Shown here piece after piece: positions 39,481-49,258 of a stretch of 64,000 nucleotides of DNA (positions within the stretch are counted from its first letter, which is position 1; each line of letters begins with the position of its first letter). Source of the stretch: Pontiellaceae bacterium B12219. GTDB lineage: Bacteria; Verrucomicrobiota; Kiritimatiellia; Kiritimatiellales; Pontiellaceae. Location: NCBI GenBank assembly GCA_029432795.1, contig JARNMJ010000004.1, forward strand, positions 1-64,000. Reading direction: 5' to 3'. The notes under the pieces are model-generated. The model worked only from the letters and a program-made list of their open reading frames with translations. It was not told where the DNA came from and ran no database searches. The position numbers were made by a program, and so were the translations under genes.

Positions 39481-41652
39481 ATGAAGTTGAAAGACAAAAT
39501 TATGATCACATTGAATCTGAACAAGTTAGGTGCGAAGAAGAAAATGAGTCTTGCAGGGCTACCTCTGGCTCTGGGGGTGTCCATGCTTATGCATATCAAT
39601 GTGTATGGGTCATTGGATAATTTAGAGGATTATTCAGAATTTGGATCATCCTATTCAGGTGCCGGCAGTACCTACTTATCCGATACGTATTCCGCTCAAA
39701 TGGATCAATCGGGATTCGCTGCGTTTTCCTGGGATACGGTGCCGCGCGCGGTCATCTTACGGAGTGGTTCCCGGATGAGTGACGACGCGGTGGAGCGAAT
39801 CGCGAATGCCTACTCTCTGGTTGTGCTGGAAAAATCAAATTCACAAGGATTGGCATCTACAGAAGAGGGCGTTATTGACCTTGCGACACGCTTAAAGGCG
39901 GTAAATCCAAACGTAAAAAATCTATTTTACTGGAATACGTTTTATCGCTGGGACGGATATGAGGCGAATGTCGAATTTGATGAGCATCTTGTTGAATGGA
40001 CCCGGACGGCGGGAGTGCCTGACAGTATGGGACGCTACCGCTATGTGCACAATAACAGTGATTTCCGAGACTGGTGGGTGGCGAGCGGTCTGGCGGTAGC
40101 CATGAACAGTGCGGTAGATGGCGTCTTCCTGGATACCCTTGATAATTGGGAGGGACGTTATTTTAATGATGATGGAAGTACGGTTACGGAATACAGCAGT
40201 TACTGGAAATATGGCCATACGGATATGGTGAATGAACTCGTAAAGCAGCTTCCGTCGTCAAAGCTGATGATCGGAAATGGCGGAACCTACAACCACGAGC
40301 CTAATGGGGGGCGGGAGTGGCTGCGTATTCTGGATGGAACGTATACGGAGGCATGGGAGAGGGTCAATTCCGAGAGCATTCCCGCACAAACGCAAGCGGA
40401 TGGAACCGCGATCAATATGCAGCTGTTACGTGAGGCCGCCGTTAAAAATAAAACGATACTTTTTCGGTCGAGTCCTGATCACAATACGCAATTTACAAAT
40501 GATCCGGAACCGGCGGAACTGTCCGATCGACTGGATTGGGTAGAGCGAAACGTCTATTATCCTCTGGCGGTATTTTTAATGATTGCGGAAGAAAATTCGT
40601 TTTTCCATTTCAGTGACGGAGTCTATGCCGGTACCGGCGAAAATGACTGGCATATTTGGGATACGAGCTATATGGAGATCTTTGAAAAGCCGTTGGGAGC
40701 CCCGCTGGGTGCTCCGGTAAAAAATGGCTATCTCTATACCCGTTCTTTTGTTTACCTGGATGTGTCGGTGAATGTGGAAACCGGAGAAACAACCTTTGAT
40801 TGGAAAGATTCGGAAAGGGTTGAACCGGTCGCCTTGGGCAAGGTTACTGCGCAGTCTACAACGGTGCATGGCGGAGTTGCTTCGCGCGCCGTTGATGGGA
40901 ATACGAGTGGTGTTTGGGGCGATGGATCGGTAACGCATACCGCTTCGGAAGAAAATCCCTGGTGGGAAGTTGATCTGGGTGCGAACTACAGTATCCGCGC
41001 CATACAGATCTTTAATCGTTCGGTTCTTCAGAGCAGGCTTTCGGACTTTACTGTTTCTCTGATCAACAGTAGCGGTGCCGTCACATATTCTCAAACATTC
41101 AGTGATTATCCTGACCCGTCTCTTGTTATAAATACAGAGGGGGCGGTCGGCCATACTGTCCGGGTGCAGTTGAATGAAACGGGAATATTGTCATTGGCCG
41201 AAGTGGAGGTTTATGGCGGTTTAATTCCCTACGTGAATATACGTAAACGTAATGCATTGGAGTATGCGCTTGATGGAAGCGGGAATGAATCCAACGGTCA
41301 GAATGTGTATCTGTGGAGTTACGCAATAAATAATCCTAATCAGCAGTGGGAAGAAATCGACCGGGGTAACGGATATTATTCATATCAAAAAAAGGGAACG
41401 AACTATTCCCTGGATGGCGGATCCGGCGGGGCCAATAATCAGAATGTGAATTTATGGACCACCAGTGCCTCAAATTATAATCAACACTGGAAAAAAGTGG
41501 ATATGGGCAATGGATACTTCCAATTGCAGAAACGTAATGCATTGGGATTTTGCCTGAACGGTGGAAGTGGTGGAGCCAATTCTCAGAATGTAAATCTTTG
41601 GTCTTCCAGTAGCTCCAGCTACAACCTGCAATGGTTGATTGAGGAGCAATAA
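39481..41652 (+). CDS. Putative TIM-barrel glycoside hydrolase with CBM32 and ricin-type lectin domains
   Basis: 723 aa from ATG 39481, selected because AAAAGGAGGAAG immediately precedes it; the frame is open further upstream. A signal or membrane segment (SLAGLPLALGVSMLMHINVYG) is followed by the same TIM barrel as at 33586 (about 75-440): FSWDTVPRAVILRSGSRMSD, DGVFLDTLDN (D213, D218) and DGTYTEAW (E290). A discoidin/CBM32 domain (about 446-580, ENPWWEVDLGANYSIRAIQI) and a ricin-B/CBM13-like trefoil (about 583-723) with three repeats of the NVxLW ... NxQW type follow. Two carbohydrate-binding modules on a catalytic barrel suggest an enzyme acting on insoluble or long polymer. The GH family is not assigned with certainty. 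Confidence 0.7.
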   Translation: MKLKDKIMITLNLNKLGAKKKMSLAGLPLALGVSMLMHINVYGSLDNLEDYSEFGSSYSGAGSTYLSDTYSAQMDQSGFAAFSWDTVPRAVILRSGSRMSDDAVERIANAYSLVVLEKSNSQGLASTEEGVIDLATRLKAVNPNVKNLFYWNTFYRWDGYEANVEFDEHLVEWTRTAGVPDSMGRYRYVHNNSDFRDWWVASGLAVAMNSAVDGVFLDTLDNWEGRYFNDDGSTVTEYSSYWKYGHTDMVNELVKQLPSSKLMIGNGGTYNHEPNGGREWLRILDGTYTEAWERVNSESIPAQTQADGTAINMQLLREAAVKNKTILFRSSPDHNTQFTNDPEPAELSDRLDWVERNVYYPLAVFLMIAEENSFFHFSDGVYAGTGENDWHIWDTSYMEIFEKPLGAPLGAPVKNGYLYTRSFVYLDVSVNVETGETTFDWKDSERVEPVALGKVTAQSTTVHGGVASRAVDGNTSGVWGDGSVTHTASEENPWWEVDLGANYSIRAIQIFNRSVLQSRLSDFTVSLINSSGAVTYSQTFSDYPDPSLVINTEGAVGHTVRVQLNETGILSLAEVEVYGGLIPYVNIRKRNALEYALDGSGNESNGQNVYLWSYAINNPNQQWEEIDRGNGYYSYQKKGTNYSLDGGSGGANNQNVNLWTTSASNYNQHWKKVDMGNGYFQLQKRNALGFCLNGGSGGANSQNVNLWSSSSSSYNLQWLIEEQ

Positions 41653-41670
41653 TTATTGAATCGTTTAACC

Positions 41671-41702
41671 GCCTCTTCCCGGACTTCGGGAGGAGGCTGT
41701 TT
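41671..41702 (+). terminator. Rho-independent terminator
   Basis: GCCTCTTCCCG / CGGGAGGAGGC stem (one mismatch) with a 5-base loop, followed by TGTTTAT. Confidence 0.75.
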
Positions 41703-41835
41703 ATAAAGTCCGGACATACATAACCATTCCATAACACCCAATATTTGTACAGAAGCCGATATTCGGGACTTCTATACCGTTACGGTGGAACTGGAATCCT
41801 AAGCAGGGGCGAAGCTCCGTAGAAGGATGTAATAT

Positions 41836-44082
41836 ATGAATAAAGTTGTATTGGTGAGCTTGGTGGCCCTGTCGTTTGTGACAGCTATGGCACGTTCTGA
41901 AACGCCCGATATTATGCTGGATGTCAACTGGCCTGAATTTATGGAAAACCTGGACCCTGTTTGGGAAGAGTTGCCGAGTGTTCCGAAGCATGGCCCCATG
42001 ATTGGAAACGGCATGCTGGGTACTTACCTGATTCAGGATGAAGAAACGGGGGAGATTCGTTTTGAAATGAGTCGGTCGGACTTATGCGATGTACGGGCCG
42101 GATTTAATCGCCGGAAAACGAATGGCTATTTTAAGCTGGCGCTCAACGGAGAACGACCGACAGGAACCTGTCGGCTGGATCTGTGGAATGCGCAGTTGAC
42201 CGCGGATCTGCAGGTGTCAGATGGATCTCTTTCTTTACGGGCGTTTGCCGATGCCAACAGTGATGTGATCGTTTTTGTATTTGAACAAACGGGCGTAAAC
42301 CTGACATGGGATTGGGTTCCGGACAATCGGGGCTGGGCGGGGACCGTTCCGAAAATTCCTGATGGGTATGTTCCGTATCCCGAGCCGGTGCTGCTCGAAT
42401 ATCAGAAGTGCCAGGTTAGTGTGCAGGATATGCCGACAGACCAAAAATACTGGACGCAGCATGAACCGGCAGCCTCTCAGCATGCGACAGCTTGGCGCAT
42501 ACTCCATGCGAAGGGAAAAACCTATGTTTTTGCCAGCACGACCTTCGCTTATCGCACCTCAACCGCGAAACAACAGGCGGTGGATAATATCAATCAGGCG
42601 ATTTCCAAAGGGTTTCCGGAACTGGAGGCCGAACATCAGGCCTGGTGGCAGGAGTTTTATCAGCAGAGTTTTGTGACTCTTCCTCAAAAGTTCGAGTGGT
42701 TCCATTGGATGCAGATCTATAAAATCGGCTGTATGACGCGGCCCGATGCGCCGGTGATTATCGACTTGATCGGCCCGTGGTTTGATCGGGATTTGATCTG
42801 GAATGGAATCTGGTTCAATTGGAACACCCAGAAGCAGTATAGCAATGTGTTTACTTCAAACCATCCGGAACTGGCCGATTCTCTTCTCAACAGTTTATGG
42901 AATCAGCGCGAGAATTTATATGATGCTGAAAGTGACGGCTACGGTGTTCCGTGGGGAGGATGCGGTGCGCATAACCTTGCACGGCAAAACTGGAGGGATG
43001 CAGCCTGTCTGACATGGTTGCTCAGTTTGGGTTGGGAGCGCTATCAGTGCACGATGGATGCAGAGCAGTTGCTGAACAAGGTGTATCCCATGTTGAAGGG
43101 ATCATACAACTACATGAAGCACCATTACCTCGTTGAAGGAGAGGATGGATTGCTTCATTTTAAGCCGGGAGCCAGTCCGGAATATCATTTTAAGGTCGAT
43201 GGGGTGAAAATTCGGGACTTTGAGGATATCACCTTCCAGATCGCGAATATGCGTTGGGCGTGTAATACCATTATCAAGATCAATGAACGGTACGGAGTCG
43301 ATGAGGCCGATGCGATTGAATGCCGGTCAATCTTAGACCGGTTGACGCCCTACTGTGTCGACCCCGAGCAGGGATTCATGATTGGAAAAGATACATTGCT
43401 GGGCCATGCCCACCGGCACGACTCGCACGAGCTTCAAATATTTCCTTACTACGAATACACGCCGGATAACCCGGAGCAGGTTGATGTGATTCAAAAAACA
43501 CTGGCACATCATAAAAATATCGGATTTCAGGACCAGGGAATGGCGGATGCCACGTGGGGAATTATGCGGGCGATGTTTGGCGACGGAAACGATGCGCTGT
43601 GGTCGATCACGCATGAAACCGGCTATGTAAATCATCCAGACGTCAGCCCATACACGACGCGGTTGGCTGTATATAAAACCGCCTATGTTGAAGAAGGGCC
43701 CTTTCTCGGCGATCGAGTCATTCAGGAAATGCTGTTGCAAAGCTGGGGCGACGACATTATCCGGGTATTTCCCGCTGTGCCCGACGATCCCGACTGGGAT
43801 GACCTCGCTTTCCATAATTTCAGGGCAAAGGGCGCGTTTTTGGTGACCGCCAAACGGGCTGACCGGAAAACGAGTTTTATAAAAATTGAGAGCCTCGAAG
43901 GCGAAGTTTGTAAAGTGAAGTTCGATCTGGACGGGCCGATACAGATCGCCGGTAACGCCGATTGTACGATTACAGATTTAGGGAATGGAATTATACAAAT
44001 TAATAACCTTAAAAAGGGGCAGTGGTGCGTGCTCTATACCGGCCCGCTACCGGATCTGCGTATCGTGGCGAAAAATTTGTAA
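41836..44082 (+). CDS. GH95-like glycosidase, divergent clade
   Basis: 748 aa with a signal peptide (VSLVALSFVTAMARS). The layout follows GH95: N-terminal beta domain with PMIGNGMLGTY (counterpart of [11 protein letters not shown]), an (alpha/alpha)6 domain, and a C-terminal beta part after EMLLQSWGDDIIRVFPAVP. The general-acid motif is retained as GASPEYHF (E449), and an Asn of the Asn pair is retained in WFNWNTQKQYS. Where GH95 has the catalytic Asp of IDGNFGG, this protein has E620 in VEEGPFLGD, counted eleven residues before the shared (E/D)MLLQS block. The gene at 55966 shows the same change. Specificity is unknown; alpha-L-fucose or alpha-L-galactose would suit the neighbourhood. No sulfatase overlaps it. 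Confidence 0.7.
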   Translation: MNKVVLVSLVALSFVTAMARSETPDIMLDVNWPEFMENLDPVWEELPSVPKHGPMIGNGMLGTYLIQDEETGEIRFEMSRSDLCDVRAGFNRRKTNGYFKLALNGERPTGTCRLDLWNAQLTADLQVSDGSLSLRAFADANSDVIVFVFEQTGVNLTWDWVPDNRGWAGTVPKIPDGYVPYPEPVLLEYQKCQVSVQDMPTDQKYWTQHEPAASQHATAWRILHAKGKTYVFASTTFAYRTSTAKQQAVDNINQAISKGFPELEAEHQAWWQEFYQQSFVTLPQKFEWFHWMQIYKIGCMTRPDAPVIIDLIGPWFDRDLIWNGIWFNWNTQKQYSNVFTSNHPELADSLLNSLWNQRENLYDAESDGYGVPWGGCGAHNLARQNWRDAACLTWLLSLGWERYQCTMDAEQLLNKVYPMLKGSYNYMKHHYLVEGEDGLLHFKPGASPEYHFKVDGVKIRDFEDITFQIANMRWACNTIIKINERYGVDEADAIECRSILDRLTPYCVDPEQGFMIGKDTLLGHAHRHDSHELQIFPYYEYTPDNPEQVDVIQKTLAHHKNIGFQDQGMADATWGIMRAMFGDGNDALWSITHETGYVNHPDVSPYTTRLAVYKTAYVEEGPFLGDRVIQEMLLQSWGDDIIRVFPAVPDDPDWDDLAFHNFRAKGAFLVTAKRADRKTSFIKIESLEGEVCKVKFDLDGPIQIAGNADCTITDLGNGIIQINNLKKGQWCVLYTGPLPDLRIVAKNL

Positions 44083-44412
44083 TGAAAGCGGAACGTGTCC
44101 AATTGAAGAGCAGAAGCTGATCCAGCAGACGGCATACTCTTTGAATGTGATGACCCGTTAGGCACTGCTTACGATCACCTCACAACATCTTCCGGCACGG
44201 GCCCTGTTTAAACAGGAGCTCGATGTCTTTTTTCTCCTGATCATGATTCGTATTTGTATCTCAGTACGGCCCGGCTGTTGCGGAGAAATCATGGGGGGTA
44301 TCAGCAAAGCGGGAATATTGAAAATAAATTTTGCAGGAACTTTTTAAAATACGATCAGTGTCTGTTTGGATTTTTTTAGAATATGGATGAGGTCGGCGAA
44401 ATACGAGGGCAT
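44083..44412. other. Intergenic region without a recognisable gene
   Basis: About 330 bases before promoter copy 5. I see only a perfect 14-bp palindrome, CCTGTTTAAACAGG (44203-44216), followed a few bases later by TTTTTTCT, which could act as a weak terminator. There is no coding signal and no similarity to neighbouring genes. Confidence 0.6.
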
Positions 44413-44454
44413 CCCTTAAAAGTGTGATAGTCACGATTTATATTTACGATACGG
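44413..44454 (+). promoter_or_regulatory. Recurrent promoter-like motif, copy 5
   Basis: CCCTTAAAAGTGTGATAG (44413-44430), 16-base spacer, CGATACGG (44447-44454), 161 bases before the GH29 start at 44592. Preceded by GGCAT, as in copy 4. Confidence 0.45.
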
Positions 44455-44591
44455 TTAGATGTGGGTGATGGATCTTCACCCTGTTTAAGGCGGAATGGAA
44501 GCAGGTCTCAGCATCACTAACGATTATCCGCAGTGCACGAACGGACGTTACCTGGGCGTGAAGAATGTGGGTTGATGTGGATAAAGGAAAC

Positions 44592-46421
44592 ATGATGGGA
44601 AATTTTGATGTGAAAAAACAAATGAAGTCAATTTTAAGTGTGGGTTTATGCACCCTTTTGAGTCAGGTGCATGCGGAACCCGTGGCAGTACAGCGTGCGG
44701 ACAGTTGTGTGGTGATTGGAGCCGGGCAGACCGCGATGGACGGCAATCGGTTGACCGCGGATTTTGAATTAACGTCGCCCGGTGAATATGTGGTTCAGCT
44801 CATTCATAAGCCGGAGCAGGCCGGTACAGCGCTTTCGGCATCCGTGTCGGTGGATGGCTCCTCCCTTTGTGAACAGCTGGAGCGGAGTTACTGGATCGAA
44901 GACGGCATTGTTTCAACCTTTGAGACGCCGGTTCATCTTCCAAAGGCTGGAAACTATTCCGTTACAGTTAAGTGCGATGTGAAGCCCGAAAAAGTCCGGC
45001 TGATTCCGCGGGTCTATTTCGGAAGCCGGATTGTGGTCGGTTCCGAAACCTATTACGACGCGTGGATCAAAATGCACGAATCGCCGGAAAAACAGGCGGC
45101 GATGCAATGGTATAAAAATGCGCGCTTCGGCATGTTTATTCATTGGGGCGTCTATTCCCAGGCGGCGGGAAGCTGGAAGGGAACCCGCATTGAGGATTCT
45201 CCGATTCAGGGACCGCGCGTGGCGGAGTGGCTGATGTTTACCTTCAATATTTCGCGGGACGAATATCGCGAATTTGCGAAGCAGTTTAATCCCGATGCAT
45301 CTTTTGCGGTGAATATTGCGAAACTGGCCAAGAATACCGGCATGAAATACGTCGTCATTACGGCGAAACATCATGATGGGTTTGCGCTGTTTGATTCCGC
45401 CTGTTCGGATTGGGATGTGACGGATGGGACGTCGTACGAAGGCGATCTGATCAAGGAGCTCTATGATGCCTGTCGGGCAGAGGGTATTGATTTCGGGGTT
45501 TATTATTCCCACGGCCATGATTGGATGGACGGCTGCGATGCGGATTATGCCAACGTGAAAATGAAAAATGATGAATACGGTGTCCCGACGCGCCCGAACG
45601 GGAAAAATCTATGGGATCCGAGTTCGAATTCCTATTCGGACTATCTGGAAGAAAAGGCCTATCCGCAGATTGTTGAATTAATCAATCTGCTGCCCGATCT
45701 GCGCCTGATCTGGTTCGATGGCGAAGGGCTGATTACGGAAGCGCAGGCCTTTCGATTTTATGAAATGATTTATGATCTGAATCCGAACATTGTGGTGAAC
45801 CGCCGTGTGGGCTATGAGTACGGCGATTATATGGACGCGGGCGACAACACGACGCCAGAGGCAGGTGAGCTGGTGGCGAAATATTTTGAAACCTGCGGAA
45901 CGGCCAATCATTCCTGGGGCTTTAAAGCGCATGATAATAACTGGAAGAGCACGAACCAGCTGTTGCGCAACTTTGTGGATATTATTTCCAAGGGAGGGAA
46001 CTATCTGCTCAATATCGGTCCCGATGGAAAGGGCCATGTGCCGCAGTCCTGCGCGGACAGCTTTGTGGAAATGGGGCAGTGGGTGAAGACCAATTCTGAT
46101 GCCATCTTCGGAACGACCCGCTGGAACCGTTTTAATGAAAATGTGAACCCTGCAAAAGGGGCGGAATCGGTTCCAGGCGAATTCTGGTTCAGTGCAAAAG
46201 AAAACAAGGTGTATGCCATGTCGATTACGCCGGCTCCGCAAACCGTTCGCATAGAATCGTTGAATATATCGTCCGGAAACGTGACGGCGTTGCGTCTATT
46301 GGGCAGCGATGAAATACTGCAATGGAAGCAGACCGGCGATGCGTTGGAAATCGATTTTAAAGGTATAGAAACAGATCCTCAGGGTTTTGTGATTGAAGCA
46401 ACTTTCGGGGAACAGGGATGA
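44592..46421 (+). CDS. GH29 alpha-L-fucosidase with N-terminal beta domain
   Basis: 609 aa from ATG 44592 (AAAGGAAA just upstream). Signal peptide (ILSVGLCTLLSQVHA), then a CBM-like beta-sandwich (about 20-150, TADFELTSPGEYVVQLIH). The GH29 barrel starts at ARFGMFIHWGVYSQAAGSW and contains ITAKHHDGFALFDS, DFGVYYSHGHDW, nucleophile D376 in RLIWFDGEG, NHSWGFKAHDNNWKS and GGNYLLNIGPDGKG; all canonical motifs are present. A short C-terminal beta domain follows. Exo-acting retaining fucosidase is the likely activity. Its stop overlaps the next GH29 gene by ATGA, so the two fucosidases are made together. It carries promoter motif copy 5 and so heads a probable operon. Confidence 0.94.
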   Translation: MMGNFDVKKQMKSILSVGLCTLLSQVHAEPVAVQRADSCVVIGAGQTAMDGNRLTADFELTSPGEYVVQLIHKPEQAGTALSASVSVDGSSLCEQLERSYWIEDGIVSTFETPVHLPKAGNYSVTVKCDVKPEKVRLIPRVYFGSRIVVGSETYYDAWIKMHESPEKQAAMQWYKNARFGMFIHWGVYSQAAGSWKGTRIEDSPIQGPRVAEWLMFTFNISRDEYREFAKQFNPDASFAVNIAKLAKNTGMKYVVITAKHHDGFALFDSACSDWDVTDGTSYEGDLIKELYDACRAEGIDFGVYYSHGHDWMDGCDADYANVKMKNDEYGVPTRPNGKNLWDPSSNSYSDYLEEKAYPQIVELINLLPDLRLIWFDGEGLITEAQAFRFYEMIYDLNPNIVVNRRVGYEYGDYMDAGDNTTPEAGELVAKYFETCGTANHSWGFKAHDNNWKSTNQLLRNFVDIISKGGNYLLNIGPDGKGHVPQSCADSFVEMGQWVKTNSDAIFGTTRWNRFNENVNPAKGAESVPGEFWFSAKENKVYAMSITPAPQTVRIESLNISSGNVTALRLLGSDEILQWKQTGDALEIDFKGIETDPQGFVIEATFGEQG

Positions 46422-48175
46422 AAAAACAAAGTCGAAAGATGTTGGTCTTAATGGCCGGGCTGCTTGCGAGTCTGAATGCGACCCGTGCTGCGGAGCTGAT
46501 TGTGGAGAGTGATGAGGCGTATCAGCAGCGCATGCAGTGGTTCACCGATGCCCAGTTTGGGCTGTTCATTCATTATGGGGTCTACTCGACACTGGGCGGG
46601 GAATGGAAAGGCGAACCGGTTCCAAAATATGCGGAATGGATTCAGCGCTGGGGAAAGATCACACCGGAGGAATATATTCCGTTGGCGGCCGATTTTCATC
46701 CGGATAATCTGGATGCCGACCTCTGGGTGAAGACGGCCAAAGAAGCAGGTATGAATTATATGGTCATCACGACTAAACACCACGAAGGCTTCTGCCTGTG
46801 GGACAGCGCCTTTACCGAATATGATTTAGGAGAGGCGACGGACTTTGATCGGGACATTCTTGGTGAGCTGAAAGCGGCTTGCGATAAATACGGCCTCAAG
46901 TTTGGTACGTACTATTCGATTATCGATTGGCACCACCTGTCTCAGCGCGCTGCTCAGTCTATGAATCAGACGCCAATGAACGATAAAGAGGGCTATGTGA
47001 CTTACATGAAGGCCCAGCTTAAAGAGCTGATCGATCGCTATGATCCGGCAATCATGTGGTTTGATGGTGATTGGACGAAATGGTGGACGATGGAGGACGG
47101 CATCGACCTGTATAACTACCTGCGGGAATTGAGCCCGGACATGATCATCAACAACCGGGTCGCCAAGCGGAAAGAATTCAAGAAAGACTACGGTACGCCG
47201 GAAAATTCCACGCCGGGTGCGGCGCTGGATCACATCTGGGAGGCCTGCTGGACGGTGAATCATTCCTGGGGTTTCAAGAAGAGCGATACCAATTGGAAAA
47301 GCACGGAGGTGCTGATTCAAAAACTGATTGATATCAATACCAAGGGCGGAAATTTATTACTCAACGTCGGCCCGCAGGCAGACGGTTCCTGGCCGGAGGA
47401 ATCGATCCGGCAGCTTAGGGAAATGGGGGCATGGAATCAGGCGCACACCGAGGCCGTTTACGGAACGGCGGTTGTGGCAGTGCCGGTGCAATCCTGGGGC
47501 AAGGTGGCGCAGGAAAAAGGATCGACTGCTGAAGCCGGCGAACTTTTTATTTATGTTTTTGACTGGCCGGAAAACGGAAGGCTGCTGCTGAAAGACGTCG
47601 CCTTCGGTCAGGTTGAGGCATTCACCTATGGCCGGGAACCGCTTCCTGTTTCGGTGAAGAAAAACGGTGTTGAAATTGATATCTCTTCGGTAACACCCGA
47701 TCCGTATGCAACGGTGCTGCGTCTTGAATTTTCCAAGGGTTGGAAAAGCATGGGGGCGGCGGAACCCGCTTTGGAACTTTCCGGGAATGAATTAATACTG
47801 CAGGCCCAAGAGGCAAAACTCAACGGGGCCGCCATTAAGCTGGTGAATAATGCGCACATCGGTTTCTGGACCGATCCGGCGGCCACCGCATCGTGGGCGC
47901 TGAATATTCCGGCCCCTGGAAAATACCGGGTGAAAGCGCTCTGTTCCTGCGCCAACGGCTACGACGGAGCCGATGCGCGTTTGGCGGTGGGCGGGCAGGT
48001 GCTGACTGCACGGGTAAAGCCGACGGGCGGTTGGGAACAGTTTGCACTATTGGATTTCGGGACCGTGAACTTGAATCAGGTCGGGGCAACGGACTGCATT
48101 CTCGGATTCGGGGAATCCGGCAGCAAGGCGCTGTTTAATTTGAAGACCATCATCTTTGAACCGGTTGGGCAGTAA
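46418..48175 (+). CDS. GH29 alpha-L-fucosidase with C-terminal carbohydrate-binding-like domain
   Basis: 585 aa. Signal peptide (VLMAGLLASLNATRAA). The barrel opens at AQFGLFIHYGVYSTLGGEW, followed by ITTKHHEGFCLWDS, KFGTYYSIIDWHH, nucleophile D216 in PAIMWFDGDW, NHSWGFKKSDTNWKS and GGNLLLNVGPQADG. After a GH29 C-terminal sandwich there is an extra beta domain (about 455-585, IGFWTDPAATASWALNIPAP) resembling the N-terminal module of the preceding fucosidase, but placed at the other end. The ATGA overlap with the upstream gene indicates coupling. The two neighbours probably split specificity, for example by linkage or by sulfation of the adjacent residue. Confidence 0.94.
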   Translation: MKKQSRKMLVLMAGLLASLNATRAAELIVESDEAYQQRMQWFTDAQFGLFIHYGVYSTLGGEWKGEPVPKYAEWIQRWGKITPEEYIPLAADFHPDNLDADLWVKTAKEAGMNYMVITTKHHEGFCLWDSAFTEYDLGEATDFDRDILGELKAACDKYGLKFGTYYSIIDWHHLSQRAAQSMNQTPMNDKEGYVTYMKAQLKELIDRYDPAIMWFDGDWTKWWTMEDGIDLYNYLRELSPDMIINNRVAKRKEFKKDYGTPENSTPGAALDHIWEACWTVNHSWGFKKSDTNWKSTEVLIQKLIDINTKGGNLLLNVGPQADGSWPEESIRQLREMGAWNQAHTEAVYGTAVVAVPVQSWGKVAQEKGSTAEAGELFIYVFDWPENGRLLLKDVAFGQVEAFTYGREPLPVSVKKNGVEIDISSVTPDPYATVLRLEFSKGWKSMGAAEPALELSGNELILQAQEAKLNGAAIKLVNNAHIGFWTDPAATASWALNIPAPGKYRVKALCSCANGYDGADARLAVGGQVLTARVKPTGGWEQFALLDFGTVNLNQVGATDCILGFGESGSKALFNLKTIIFEPVGQ

Positions 48176-48214
48176 AAAATCAGCGTATAACTTTTGAATA
48201 TGGGGAAGATAAAT

Positions 48215-49258
48215 ATGAATCGAAAAGTGAATAAGTCAGTATGGTTAGGGATCAGTATAGCGGGTTTGATGAGCATGCAGGCGGCAGCCATTGAGGTGTC
48301 CTCCTTTTGCGCGGCGCAGGTTCCCGGGGAATATATTCTTCCGTCGGAAGAGGGCGAATGGACCTGGGGCATGGCGCCGATCTATGATGAGGCCGGGAAG
48401 CTGCATGTTTTTAATTCCATCATTCCTGACAATGGAACATGGAAAGAAAACAGCCGGATTGTTCATTGGGTGGCCGATCAGCCGGAAGGGCCGTACACGT
48501 TGATTGGCGATGTTTTTGCGAGCGACGAGGCCGGCTATCATAACCCGCAGATTTCCAAGGTGGGCGATACCTATGTCCTGGTTTATCTGTTCAATAAACT
48601 TAACGACGAAAACGGATCGATGCAGGAGGTCGGTATTGCCACGGCGAAATCATTGAACGGCCCCTGGACCGAAAGTCCATTGAACCCGATTATTCCAGCC
48701 TCTGGAAAAATGGGCGGCGCGGAAATCAACCATGCCTCCAACCCCACATTTGTGGCGGCACCGGATGGAAAATTCCGGATCTATTATAAGTCGATGACGG
48801 ATAAGCATCAATTCCGCGAAATCTCGCTGGCGGTCAGTGATGCCATCGAAGGCCCCTATGTGAATTATGCCGGGAATCCGGTAATCAGTTACGCCGAACA
48901 ACAACTCGATATCGAAGATCCCTATGCGTTTTTTTACAACGATATGTATTACATGATCGTGGAGGACCGCCGGGGTGTGAAGGATATGCTCGAGGACAAC
49001 CCGCTTCCTGTAAATCATAGAAAATCAGGCGGCCTTCGTCCGGGGCTCATCTATACTTCGGAAGACGGGATCGACTGGGGTATTCCGGAGGTTGGATATC
49101 TGACGAATGAGCAGTATTTCGGTGCAAAGCTGGCGCGCAGTGAACGCCCGAGTATTCTGTGGAAAGACGGCAAACCCGAATGCCTCTTTCTCGCCTGCCA
49201 TGATGATGATCCGACGGCCGGCTATTTCGTGCGAATCAATGGATGGGAAGGTAAATAG
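48215..49258 (+). CDS. GH43/GH117-type beta-propeller glycosidase
   Basis: 347 aa from ATG 48215, chosen because GGGGAAG lies 6 bases upstream; TTG 48194 and ATG 48200 are alternatives. Signal peptide (WLGISIAGLMSMQAAA) precedes a five-bladed propeller with repeating blades: GEWTWGMAPIYDEAGKLHVF, YHNPQISKVGDTYVLVY, NHASNPTFVAAPDGKFRIYY, IEDPYAFFYNDMYYMIVED and RPSILWKDGKPECLFLAC. The Asp of IEDPYAFF and Glu of MIVED are candidate active-site acids, consistent with clans holding GH43 and GH117, but the exact family is not clear. The next propeller gene follows with no gap. Its partners are two fucosidases upstream, so a bond near terminal fucose is the likely target. Confidence 0.78.
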   Translation: MNRKVNKSVWLGISIAGLMSMQAAAIEVSSFCAAQVPGEYILPSEEGEWTWGMAPIYDEAGKLHVFNSIIPDNGTWKENSRIVHWVADQPEGPYTLIGDVFASDEAGYHNPQISKVGDTYVLVYLFNKLNDENGSMQEVGIATAKSLNGPWTESPLNPIIPASGKMGGAEINHASNPTFVAAPDGKFRIYYKSMTDKHQFREISLAVSDAIEGPYVNYAGNPVISYAEQQLDIEDPYAFFYNDMYYMIVEDRRGVKDMLEDNPLPVNHRKSGGLRPGLIYTSEDGIDWGIPEVGYLTNEQYFGAKLARSERPSILWKDGKPECLFLACHDDDPTAGYFVRINGWEGK

